The notes below the pieces were generated by a model. The model was not told the origin of the DNA. It was given only the letters and a program-made list of their open reading frames with translations, and ran no database searches. Below are positions 53,012 to 60,775 of a stretch of DNA of 64,000 nt, in pieces. The translations under genes and the position numbers were made by a program. The stretch's first letter is position 1. Each line of letters starts with the position of its first letter. This DNA is from CBDFGS01 sp965247255 (GTDB taxonomy: Bacteria; Chloroflexota; Dehalococcoidia; Lucifugimonadales; CAUZJF01): positions 186,001 to 250,000 of the forward strand of contig CBDFGS010000011.1 of assembly GCA_965247255.1 (NCBI GenBank). Reading direction: 5' to 3'.

Positions 53012-54749
53012 TGGCCGCCGCCGCGCCTACCGTGAACGCCCGCTCCGGGGGACGGGACACCTCGGAGGTCGAGTCCGACCTTCTCAGGTGGCTGGCGGTC
53101 ATGCCGTTCCTGTCGTACCGGGAGATGGAGACCCTGGCCGAGTGGTCCGATACCGCCGTCTACGACGCCCTGATCACTCTTGAGCGCGGGCGGCTCGTGG
53201 CCGGTGTAAACGTGTCCCGCCGGGAGCATCCACCACGCGGCGCTGGTTCCTCGCCCCTTCGGGGGTGGAGGCCGTTGCAGCTATCAGCAGCGTGCCCCTG
53301 AACAAGACGCTCACCGCCCGTCCCGTATCCGCCCACTGGATAAGGCTCCTCGCGGAGCGCATGGACGCAGTGACTCCGGTCTACCGGCTCGTGTCGGAGC
53401 TGGCCGGTGTGACGGGCATCAGGGGCTTCCGCTGGTATCGAGGCCACCCGCTGGACGCCCTGGTCGCGGTGCAGGGAGGCAGGCTGCTGGGCGTCATGCG
53501 CGAGGGGAGATCGGCGCTGCCATCCCATCTCGGCCAGCGCCTCCGGTCCCTCATGCACGGGCGTCGCCCCGACGCCATCGCCGTCCTGGCACCCGACTCC
53601 CTGCGCCTCCGCGACTGGACCGCCATGATGGAGCGCTCGCCCATAACGGCCATCCTCGCCCTTGAGCAGGATGTCATGACGAGCGGTGACGGGGACGCCA
53701 TCTACCACGTGCCCTCGGACCCGGACCCGTGGCCCCTGCGCAGGGCCGTCCGGCTCGCGAGGGGAGGCTCCGTGCCCGTCGAGCAGCCCCTCTCCCGCGT
53801 CTCTCCGCCGCCGGTGGATATCCAGGGCGAGGTGCGAGAAGTGGCGGCGGGAAGGACGCAGCTCAGGAACGAGGACCACCTGCTGTCTCTGGCCCTCGAC
53901 GCAGGTAGCAAGCGCGTCCTCGACCTGATAGCCCTCTGGCCCTGGATCGGACTGGCCGATCTCAAGGACCTGCTGGGGGTGTCCAGGGCCAGGACGTATC
54001 AGCTGCTGGACAGGCCCCTGCGCCTGGGGCTGGTCGTCCGCACCAGGCACGACGGGCGCGCCAGGTACGCGCTGGGAGACAGGGGCATCGCATTCCACGC
54101 ACGCAGGGACCGTGTGGCGACTTCGATGGCCCTGCGCCGCTGGAGTCCCTCCCGCAGTGGGCCGGAGTCGCCGCTCTCATGGCAGAGAGTCAGGGGCTCC
54201 AGGACCCGCCAGCTGGCAAGGCACATCGACCACACCGTCGCCGTACACTCCTTCATGGCGGCCATCTCCCGCCAGGCACGCGAGACGGGCGGCTCCCTCG
54301 TCGAGGCGGAGCCGCCGCACCGGGCCGGGCGCACGTATCCCGCCTATGGCGGCGCATACGGCTCGGTCAACCCCGACGCATACGGGCGCATCGAGACGGG
54401 GCGCGGCGTGCTCCACCTCTTCCTGGAGGTGGAGCGCAGGGCCGGGTGGAGAGGGCGTTTCCTCGACAAGCTCCGGCCATACCTTCGCTACTACGCCAGC
54501 GGCCAGCCGTTGGAGACCTTCGGGGCATGGCCTTCGGTGCTATTCGTCCTCCGCGACGAGATCGCCGGGACGGGCCTGCTGCGGATGAGCGAAGGTGAGA
54601 CGGAACGATACGAGGTCGACGACGTGCTGCCCATACTCACGACCACCGAGGGCCTCGTGGAGGAGCACGGCCCGCTGTCTGCGATCTGGCGCAGCGAGCC
54701 GGGCGGGCCGAGAACCTCGCCCTGGCCGGTGGAACGAGGGAGTGCGTGA
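53011..54749 (+). CDS. Replication-relaxation family protein, with apparent frameshift
   Basis: The ATG at 53011 overlaps the stop of the coupling-protein gene. The first about 70 residues (LRWLAVMPFLSYREMETLAE, a winged-helix) read in frame to about 53220. There one base change shifts the frame to TTRRWFLAPSGVEAVAA and the protein continues to 54749, about 575 residues. The second part has another winged helix (WIGLADLKDLLGVSRARTYQ) and ends with a nuclease-like region (HLFLEVERRAGWRGRFLDKL and YLRYYASGQPLE). This is the pattern of replication-relaxation (Replic_Relax) proteins, which take the relaxase-like place in some conjugative elements. The role as relaxase is inference. The shift may be a sequencing error. 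Confidence 0.75.
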
Positions 54750-54781
54750 CTCCCCCGAGGCGCGATGCCGGACCTGAGCGG

Positions 54782-55531
54782 TTACTCCGCTTCCAGGTCC
54801 GAGGGGTCCAGCTGGTGCCAGAACACCTCGCCTGACTCGATGCTCTCGTCTATCCGGTCATCCCGGCGAAGACCCGCCACCGCAGCGACGGACCGCTTGC
54901 CGGTGAAGGAGGTCAGGAACCCGGCGTTTCGGACGGCCCTTGAGGTGTCCCTGCCGTTGGCGGTGAAGGATATCTCTACGGCCACGTAGCAGGTCTCGCC
55001 CTCACCGTCCGTGACCTCCATAATCAGGTCGGCCCTGCGAAAGCTCCTCAGATCGCCTGCGGGAATGTCCGCCGTGCTCTCGGTCCGGCTCAGTATCCTG
55101 ACCTGCTCCGAGGTGAGGGTCCGCACGAATGTAAACCCCATGTCCTCGGCGATCAGACCGGCCTCTCTGACAGCGGCGCTCCTGACGTGCGCTCCCTTGA
55201 GAGGCGCGATGTCGTCCCTGAGCCCGCTGATATCGGATTCAACCTTGTCGAAGCGTTCATTCATTTCGCCTTCGACCTTGTCGAGACGCTGGTCTACCTT
55301 GTCGAACCGCTGGTCAACCTTGTCGAAGCGTTCATTCATTTCGCCTTCGACTTTGTCGAACCGCTGGTCGACCTCCGCAAAGTGCTCGTTGGTGCCGGCC
55401 GCGAACCTGGCGAGGGTCTGGGGCAGCTCGATCAGCTCGCGCGTAAGCACACGGGCGCGCACGGCGTCCAGCCACCTGGGATGCTTGTCCAGCAGCTCTA
55501 CCAGGTCCTCTATGTTGTTGATGGTCGTCAT
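54782..55531 (-). CDS. Coiled-coil protein with predicted PD-(D/E)XK nuclease-like domain
   Basis: The ATG at 55531 gives 249 residues. Residues about 50-110 are undecad-type coiled-coil repeats (EVDQRFDKVEGEMNERF, repeated four or five times). The C-terminal about 110 residues contain LIMEVTDGEGETCYVAVEIS, whose acidic residues and Glu-x-Ser pattern resemble a PD-(D/E)XK core with altered Lys. It is convergent with the transfer operon and cotranscribed with the two regulators to its right. It may act as an exclusion or toxin-like nuclease. Confidence 0.55.
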   Translation of the reverse strand: MTTINNIEDLVELLDKHPRWLDAVRARVLTRELIELPQTLARFAAGTNEHFAEVDQRFDKVEGEMNERFDKVDQRFDKVDQRLDKVEGEMNERFDKVESDISGLRDDIAPLKGAHVRSAAVREAGLIAEDMGFTFVRTLTSEQVRILSRTESTADIPAGDLRSFRRADLIMEVTDGEGETCYVAVEISFTANGRDTSRAVRNAGFLTSFTGKRSVAAVAGLRRDDRIDESIESGEVFWHQLDPSDLEAE

Positions 55532-55559
55532 GTGTCTCCGCCTATGGGGATTATACCAC

Positions 55560-55844
55560 TTAGGACGGCCGGTCATGGTCCGGTGGAGAGGCCGTTCCAT
55601 GCAGCAGGATATCGCGGCCGCCTGGAACCGTGTCGGCGAACATGAATAGGGCGAACAGATAGACGGGGCTGGGACGCTTGTTGCCCGAGCGCCACTCCCT
55701 CATCACGCTGGGGGTGGTCCCCAGCGCGAGGGCGATCTGATGCCACGAAAGCCCGCTCGCCTCCTTCAGCCGCTCCAGCCGCTCTGGGAAGTCCTCCGGG
55801 AAGACGTGATTCACTCGAATATATGTTGGCCTGGGTCTGAGCAT
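55560..55844 (-). CDS. Small XRE-type helix-turn-helix regulator
   Basis: A 94-residue protein with GGAGGTAGGGGGG upstream. The helix-turn-helix is LSWHQIALALGTTPSVMREW (about residues 33-52). It starts six bases after the stop of the next regulator and precedes the coiled-coil nuclease-like gene, forming a three-gene leftward unit. Confidence 0.7.
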   Translation of the reverse strand: MLRPRPTYIRVNHVFPEDFPERLERLKEASGLSWHQIALALGTTPSVMREWRSGNKRPSPVYLFALFMFADTVPGGRDILLHGTASPPDHDRPS

Positions 55845-55849
55845 CCCCC

Positions 55850-56446
55850 CTACCTCCCATCCTTCCGGGGCGGCCGAGTGCGGCCATCCTGGGGAGCATC
55901 GCCAAGGAGCATCTGCTGTCCGTTGGGAATGATCTGAACCAGCCGGAACAGGGAGAGCATCGCCCCTCCGCCAGGCTTCGCGCCTTCTTTTCTCCAGCGG
56001 TACATCTGCCTTTGACTGACCCCCACCACATAGGCAAACCGGGTCCACGGCAGACGGGTGGCCTCCTTGATGGCCACCAGCCTCCTGGGGAAGTCTTTGG
56101 GCATCTCCGTCGACCCGGGCGGCAGTATCGCAGCCAGAGACACCTGCGTCCCATCCGCGATGGAGTCCGCCTCTCGCTTTATCCTGACCGCCAGGTCCGG
56201 GCCTCGAGCGTCCGGCCCGACCACGATGAACAGCTCGTCTGGGCCTACGTCGCCGAAGAACCTCTGGATACGCCGCTGGGTCCTCGGCGAGAGGGACCGC
56301 GTTCCGTTCAACAGCTGGGACATGAACCCCGTCGACAGTCCGAGAAGCCGCGCCAGCTCGTTCTGGGACACCTTGAGCCTGTCCTGGAGGTCCCATACGG
56401 GTTGGGGGTTCAACCGTACCCTCGATTGTAAAGGTGTACTGAGCAT
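55850..56446 (-). CDS. Regulator with two helix-turn-helix domains
   Basis: About 198 residues from the ATG at 56446; a GTG at 56455 is another possible start. The first helix-turn-helix is SQNELARLLGLSTGFMSQLL (about residues 28-48), and the second, near the C-terminus, is WTRFAYVVGVSQRQMYRWRK. Tandem XRE-like domains suggest binding to two half-sites. It is divergent from the regulator at 56651 across a region with a 22-bp palindrome. Confidence 0.7.
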   Translation of the reverse strand: MLSTPLQSRVRLNPQPVWDLQDRLKVSQNELARLLGLSTGFMSQLLNGTRSLSPRTQRRIQRFFGDVGPDELFIVVGPDARGPDLAVRIKREADSIADGTQVSLAAILPPGSTEMPKDFPRRLVAIKEATRLPWTRFAYVVGVSQRQMYRWRKEGAKPGGGAMLSLFRLVQIIPNGQQMLLGDAPQDGRTRPPRKDGR

Positions 56447-56530
56447 GTGGATCACGCTGTCTGGGGTGCATCTCTAGCTGCTGCCGTCCCGCCGGTTGTC
56501 CTGGGCTGCGTAAGGGTTGTATACTGGGGC

Positions 56531-56552
56531 CTTCAGAACGTACGTTCTGAAG
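56531..56552. promoter_or_regulatory. 22-bp perfect palindrome with LexA-type core between divergent regulators
   Basis: The arms CTTCAGAACG and CGTTCTGAAG meet at a central TA. The inner part contains GAAC-GTAC-GTTC, the GAAC-N4-GTTC core of LexA boxes of Gram-positive bacteria. It lies 85 bp before one regulator and 99 bp before the other. It is either an operator for these regulators or a LexA/SOS site. Confidence 0.7.
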
Positions 56553-56650
56553 ATATTGACCAAGACTACCGCATTCAGGCGCAGGATGCAATGCCATGCG
56601 CGACCTGTTGGCCCGATTGCTTGCAGAGCATCAGAATGAAGGAGAGACCG

Positions 56651-57085
56651 ATGGCTACGACCGAAGCTGTGATCGAGCACGACGCCGAGTGGGACGAGCT
56701 CGAGATAGGGCCGCTGCTCAGGAGGCTGCGAGGCAGGATGGGGCTGAGAGAGGCCCACCGCATATCCAGCGTCTCCGCCTCGATGCTCTCCCAGATCAAG
56801 AACGGCAGCAGGCGCCCCGGCCCCCGCACCTTGAGGAAGCTGGCCACATTCTACGGTGTGGCGGTCCGCGACCTGCTGGCGAGGGCGGGCCATGTGGACG
56901 ACGGAGAGCGGGACCCAGACAGCGGCCCGCTGGAGACCGGGGACGTCGAGAGGGCCTACCAGTTCATGCTGGCCGACCCCAGGCTGAGGACCGGCGTGAG
57001 GCCGAAGGAGCCGGTCTCGGTGGGGGCCAAGCGCTTCTTCGTCCACATGTACGAGCGCTTCACAGGCAGGAGCCTCCTGGAGTGA
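56651..57085 (+). CDS. XRE-family repressor-like protein
   Basis: The ATG at 56651 follows AAGGAGAG and gives 144 residues. The helix-turn-helix is GLREAHRISSVSASMLSQIK (about residues 30-50), followed by NGSRRPGPRTLRKLATFYGV. The C-terminal 60 residues have no protease signature. It is the rightward member of the divergent regulatory pair, as in phage- or ICE-type immunity switches. Confidence 0.8.
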   Translation: MATTEAVIEHDAEWDELEIGPLLRRLRGRMGLREAHRISSVSASMLSQIKNGSRRPGPRTLRKLATFYGVAVRDLLARAGHVDDGERDPDSGPLETGDVERAYQFMLADPRLRTGVRPKEPVSVGAKRFFVHMYERFTGRSLLE

Positions 57086-57115
57086 ATTGACGTTCGATCT
57101 GCGGGACCGCCCAAA

Positions 57116-57135
57116 ATCGTTAGCTCAGTTTGCTG
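57116..57135. repeat. 20-bp direct repeat, right copy
   Basis: ATCGTTAGCTCAGTTTGCTG, 30 bp after the repressor stop, matches 40660-40679 at 19 of 20 bases in the same orientation. The two copies bracket the transfer and regulatory genes. Confidence 0.7.
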
Positions 57136-57369
57136 ACGGCGGCGGGTCTTTACTTTGAGCACCGGCCTTCACTGAGAGGGCTGCCCGGCACGACCGTCTG
57201 GCGAAGATAGTTCCTACCGCCATGGCCCATCCGGCCCGTCCGTACCGCCACCACGCCAGGCAGGGACGCTCCCTGAGTCCAGCGAGGACCTCCGGTAGGC
57301 GGCGCTCCGTCTCAGTCCCCCCGCATCCCGGCGCCCGCCGTCGCTCCCCTGCTCCCCCTCCATGTGATT

Positions 57370-57392
57370 GGCCACCTGTCCGTTCTGTCATC
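57370..57392. promoter_or_regulatory. Lone copy of the operator-like site
   Basis: GGCCACCTGTCC at 57370-57381 followed by GTTCTGTCATC matches the array consensus at 41563-41820, including the trailing half. It precedes the small gene at 57681 by about 300 bp and suggests shared control with the divergent region. Confidence 0.6.
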
Positions 57393-57543
57393 GTTTGCTG
57401 GATTTTTGGGCGGTGAGGTCCCCCTCTCGCCTATCTGGCCGGCAGGTCCGCGGCGGGTTCTGCTCTTGCGCCAGCAGCCCGTCTCCCAGTACGGAGGTTC
57501 GTGACGCTCCCCTACGACCGTTTGCACATCCCCGTTAGTACGA

Positions 57544-57581
57544 CGTGCAAGGGGGGCCTCCGCGGAGGCCCCCCTTGCACG
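57544..57581. terminator. Perfect 38-bp palindrome
   Basis: The left arm CGTGCAAGGGGGGCCTCCG and the right arm CGGAGGCCCCCCTTGCACG pair over 19 bp with no loop. GACATTCC follows, as at 41981. The structure may end upstream transcription in both directions or serve as a protein-binding site. Confidence 0.75.
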
Positions 57582-57680
57582 ACATTCCCAACCACTCAGT
57601 TCCGCTTCACAATAGGTATAAGAACTGGTGTTCGGCACAACGGTCGGCCACCGGAGGACCGGGACCCGTGGAGGGGACGT

Positions 57681-57875
57681 ATGGAAGAGACCAGGAGACA
57701 ACGCAAACCAGAGAGGGGCGGCAGGGCCGGAACGGAGCCGAGGGTGGTGCGGATCGACTGCGATCCCGGACCCGACGCCGAGGACCGGCTGCGCCGCCTG
57801 TTCACACTTCTCGTCAAGCTCGCCGCCAGGGACAAGCTCCCTGCGCGGGAGGACCGCACAGGGGACGAGGGCTGA
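57681..57875 (+). CDS. Small protein upstream of the PAPS-reductase-like gene
   Basis: The ATG at 57681 follows GGAGGGGA and gives 64 residues. A charged N-terminus (RRQRKPERGGRAGTEPR) is followed by one amphipathic helix (AEDRLRRLFTLLVKLAAR). The stop codon overlaps the next start (TGATG). Confidence 0.6.
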   Translation: MEETRRQRKPERGGRAGTEPRVVRIDCDPGPDAEDRLRRLFTLLVKLAARDKLPAREDRTGDEG

Positions 57876-58711
57876 TGCGCTCCGCTCCTCGAATGACGGT
57901 CGTCAGCCTCGGCGGGGGTGTCCAGTCTACCGTCATGGCGCTCATGGCCGGTGGGGGCGCATTCGGACGAGCGCCTGACTGCGCCATATTCGCCGACACC
58001 GGCTGGGAGCCGCCGACTATCTACGAGCACCTGGACTGGCTGGCGGACAAGCTCCGCTTCCCGCTCCACGTCGTCGACAATGGGCGGAGCCTCAGAGAGG
58101 ACGCCAAGGCTCTCGTCAACCACTCAGGAAACGAGAGCTTCATTGATATCCCCGTGTACCTCAAGGGAAGGGACGGAAGCGGCGACGGCATGGGGCGACG
58201 GCAGTGCACAGAGCACTACAAGGTGCGACCGGTCCGCCGGAAGATACGCCGGCTGCTCGGGCTCAGGAAGAGACAGAGGATACCCTCCGGCACCACCGTC
58301 GAGCTGTGGCTGGGCATCTCGACCGACGAGGCCATCCGGATGCGAGCGTCCCGCGACAGGTGGATACGCAACCGCTACCCGCTGATCGAGGCTGGTATGT
58401 CCAGGCAGGACTGCCTGGACTGGTGGGAGGCACGTTACGATAGGCCCCTGGAGAGATCGGCCTGCGTCGGCTGTCCCTACCAGTCCCGCCAGCGTTGGGT
58501 AGAGACGAAGCAGCGGTTCCCAGAGCTGTTCGACGAGGCGGTCGAGATCGACTCGAACATGCGGGGCAACCTGGCCTTCGCTAAGGAACCCTACCTGCAC
58601 CCCCGGCGGATACCCCTTGCCGAGGCTGTGAGTCTCGATGAAGAGCAGGTGGGACCCGGCCGGCATCGTGACGGGTTCGGCAATGAGTGCGAGGGACACT
58701 GCGGAGTCTGA
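57875..58711 (+). CDS. PAPS-reductase/DndC-like PP-loop protein
   Basis: A 278-residue protein. The PP-loop is VVSLGGGVQSTVMALMA (residues about 9-25). FADTGWEPPTIYEHLDWL and VELWLGISTDEAIRM follow, and the C-terminal CVGCPYQSR resembles the Cys pair of PAPS-reductase relatives. Such proteins adenylate or reduce sulfur-containing substrates. Relatives in phages and mobile elements are often linked to nucleic-acid modification. No dndBDE genes are nearby. It is coupled to the small gene before it and is followed by the structured RNA region and the recombinase. Confidence 0.8.
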   Translation: MRSAPRMTVVSLGGGVQSTVMALMAGGGAFGRAPDCAIFADTGWEPPTIYEHLDWLADKLRFPLHVVDNGRSLREDAKALVNHSGNESFIDIPVYLKGRDGSGDGMGRRQCTEHYKVRPVRRKIRRLLGLRKRQRIPSGTTVELWLGISTDEAIRMRASRDRWIRNRYPLIEAGMSRQDCLDWWEARYDRPLERSACVGCPYQSRQRWVETKQRFPELFDEAVEIDSNMRGNLAFAKEPYLHPRRIPLAEAVSLDEEQVGPGRHRDGFGNECEGHCGV

Positions 58712-58784
58712 GGCAAAACGTCTCTCTCCGGTTGTCCGCGCTTTGACTGCGCCCCGCCAATCAGGTACGATGCTGGAAGAGGTT

Positions 58785-58890
58785 GGCTCGGCGGTGCGCT
58801 AACACCCCGAGCCGTGGCACCACCTACTGAGCAGGTGACGCGACTAGATTGTACTACGCGCAGACCCGCTCATGAAGGACGAGCGGGTCT
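58785..58890 (+). ncRNA. Candidate structured RNA upstream of the recombinase
   Basis: Three hairpins follow one another in 106 bases. At 58785-58813 GGCTCGG pairs with CCGAGCC and GGTG with CACC around CGCTAA, with one bulged C. At 58821-58837 CACCT pairs with AGGTG. At 58862-58890 AGACCCGCTC pairs with GAGCGGGTCT, followed by CTTTCATTT like a terminator. No open frame fits. The region could be a small RNA, or a leader of the recombinase mRNA. Confidence 0.55.
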
Positions 58891-58928
58891 CTTTCATTTC
58901 AGACAGGTGCAAATAAGAGGAGGCAATC

Positions 58929-60584
58929 ATGGCGAGAACCAAGGCAATGAAGCAAGTCGACGGCAAGAGGGCGGCCATCTACGCCCGGGTATCGGACAAG
59001 AGCCAGGCAGAGGAGGACAAGACCTCCATCGCCGAGCAGACCAACGAGATGGAAGCATACTGCGAGGACAAGGGGCTTACCATCGCCGCACGATACCAGG
59101 AGGTGGGCCGAGGGTGGACGAAGAAGCGTCCTGAGTTCCAGCGGATGCTGGAAGACGCCCGCCAGGGACGGTTCGACACCATCGTCTGCTGGAAGTCGGA
59201 CCGCCTCAGTCGGGGAATGTACCCCGCCGCCGCCCTCATGGAGGTCGTCGAGGCCCACCAGATTCGACTTGAGGCCGTCATGGACGCAATCGACATGAAG
59301 ACCTTCGGCCTGATGGCGGCCATAGGCAAGATCGAGCTGGACAACTTCAGGGAGCGGGCGACTATGGGGAAGCGAGGGTCGGCCAAGCAGGGCAGAATGC
59401 CAACCGGCTCGATCCCCTACGGCTACAGTATCGGAGAGGACGGCAAGCCCGAGATATGCGAGCCGGAGGCAGAGGTCGTCAGGCGCATCTTCAGGCAGTA
59501 CGCCCACGAAGGTGTTAGAGTCCCAACAATCACTCGGCAGCTCGCCTCCGAGGACGCCCCCAGGAGAGTCCCCGGCTCTCGGTGGCATGAGGCCTTCGTA
59601 GGTTACCTTCTGAAGAAGGAGGTCTACAAGGGAACCTGGTGGTATGGCCAGGCCCGCCACGTTGCGATGGAGGGTGGAGATAGAGTCTACGAGCAGCCGG
59701 AGGACACGTGGATTGGAGTTCCGTTCCCGCCATTGGTGGATGAGGAGACCTGGGACCGGGCACAGGCGCTGAAGAAGGAGCGGCTGATCCGGTCCAAGCG
59801 GAACACCAAGACGTTCTTCCTCCTGCAGCACATGTTGAGGTGCGCGGAGTGCGGGCTACGCTTCGCCTCCCGCTCGACCAGTAAGAGATACACCAAGTCC
59901 AAGGGCAAGGTGTACCGTTATGACCTCAAGGTCCCGTACCGGAACTACCAATGCTATGGGATGCGGCGTGAAGGCCAGCAGTGCCGGGAACGGCCCTACA
60001 TAAGAGCCGACCAGCTAGAGGGCGTCGTGTGGAACGAGGTCAAAGGGATGGTCCAGAACCCCGAGCTGATAGTGGCCGGTATCGCGTCTCTGGACGCCGA
60101 TGAAGATGGGGGGCTGGAAAAGCAGATCGCCAGTACCGAGCGAGAGCTACAGCGGGTCCAGCTGGAAGAAGACAGGGTGATCAGGCTCTACGTGTCAGGC
60201 AAGATCACCGAGGAACAGCTCGATCGTCAACGCAAGTTCATCACCGAGCGTCTGGAGGCGGTGCGGGCAGAGCTTGACGACTACCGCGCCCGACAGTCCT
60301 CGGCAACGGAGAAGCGGGAGCTGATGGAGAACATCGTGGAGTGGGCTGCGAGGTTCGGGCAGGAACTGGATGACCTGCCTGACGAGCAACGTCGGGATGT
60401 CTTGCGATTGATCGTCGAAGAGATAGTTGTCGACGGCGACAACAACGTCCGGATTACCCTCGGCATCCCAGCCAAGAGTTTAGTGTCTTTTGCGAAAGAG
60501 CGATCTCGTCACCGATCGTTGCCCCGCACGAGCCGCAGAAGTGGGCGTCGGGCGGAAGGACGTTGCCACACTCTGGGCACGTAG
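58929..60584 (+). CDS. Large serine recombinase (integrase)
   Basis: A 551-residue recombinase with AGAGGAGG upstream. The N-terminal resolvase domain has RAAIYARVSDKSQ with the catalytic Ser at about residue 22, then VCWKSDRLSRG. The recombinase domain (RRIFRQYAHEGVRVPTITRQ) is followed by a zinc ribbon (MLRCAECGLRF plus CYG and QQC) and a coiled coil (ASTERELQRVQLEEDRV). The final about 25 residues (after SLVSFAKERS) look like read-through into the antisense of the zinc-ribbon gene. The true C-terminus may thus have been altered at the junction. The enzyme should insert and excise the element. Confidence 0.93.
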   Translation: MARTKAMKQVDGKRAAIYARVSDKSQAEEDKTSIAEQTNEMEAYCEDKGLTIAARYQEVGRGWTKKRPEFQRMLEDARQGRFDTIVCWKSDRLSRGMYPAAALMEVVEAHQIRLEAVMDAIDMKTFGLMAAIGKIELDNFRERATMGKRGSAKQGRMPTGSIPYGYSIGEDGKPEICEPEAEVVRRIFRQYAHEGVRVPTITRQLASEDAPRRVPGSRWHEAFVGYLLKKEVYKGTWWYGQARHVAMEGGDRVYEQPEDTWIGVPFPPLVDEETWDRAQALKKERLIRSKRNTKTFFLLQHMLRCAECGLRFASRSTSKRYTKSKGKVYRYDLKVPYRNYQCYGMRREGQQCRERPYIRADQLEGVVWNEVKGMVQNPELIVAGIASLDADEDGGLEKQIASTERELQRVQLEEDRVIRLYVSGKITEEQLDRQRKFITERLEAVRAELDDYRARQSSATEKRELMENIVEWAARFGQELDDLPDEQRRDVLRLIVEEIVVDGDNNVRITLGIPAKSLVSFAKERSRHRSLPRTSRRSGRRAEGRCHTLGT

Positions 60585-60660
60585 TCGCCAGGCTGTGACC
60601 GCATTCGATGCAGTAGGCCTTGGAGGACTCGCTATTGGCGCCGCAATTTGGGCAAATCAT
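60454..60660 (-). pseudogene. N-terminal fragment of a host double-zinc-ribbon protein, probably cut by the element
   Basis: The ATG at 60660 opens MICPNCGANSESSKAYCIEC, then CPECGNVLPPDAHFCGSC and GATIGDEIALSQKT, ending at a stop at 60454. Such paired zinc ribbons normally begin longer proteins, often ATPases or adenylate cyclases. The 3' end overlaps the recombinase gene on the other strand by about 130 bases, so this is the likely position of the right attachment site. I found no matching remainder on the left side. Confidence 0.6.
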
Positions 60661-60775
60661 TCGCGTTTGTAGCTTATCACGCGACATGCCCGCGGGGGGC
60701 TTGCGGACCCGAGCAGACCGGGGGGCCGCAGCCTACTTCGGCCTCTCGACTCAGGACAACAAGCCCCACAGTCTC

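Larger units (their letters stand above)
57086..57680. other. Non-coding control region between repressor and the recombinase-side genes
   Basis: This 595-bp stretch lacks a supported gene. It holds the second copy of the 20-bp repeat (57116-57135), a lone operator-like site (57370-57392) and a perfect 38-bp palindrome (57544-57581). A reading frame at 57125-57391 on the minus strand has no ribosome-binding site and no recognisable content. Confidence 0.5.
25484..60584. mobile_element. Putative integrative conjugative element (about 35 kb)
   Basis: All genes here belong to one mobile programme: a leftward DNA-processing arm (25.5-41.5 kb), a rightward type IV secretion arm (42.0-54.7 kb), regulators (54.8-57.1 kb) and a serine recombinase at the right edge. 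Host-type genes flank both sides. Strong AAAGGAG ribosome-binding sites, ATGA overlaps and shared hairpins support a common origin. I see no phage capsid or tail genes. The edges are approximate: the recombinase end on the right and the helicase stop on the left. Confidence 0.8.

Noticed and set aside
57125..57391. An 88-residue minus-strand frame in the control region
   Set aside because: There is no ribosome-binding site and it overlaps the repeat and operator site.
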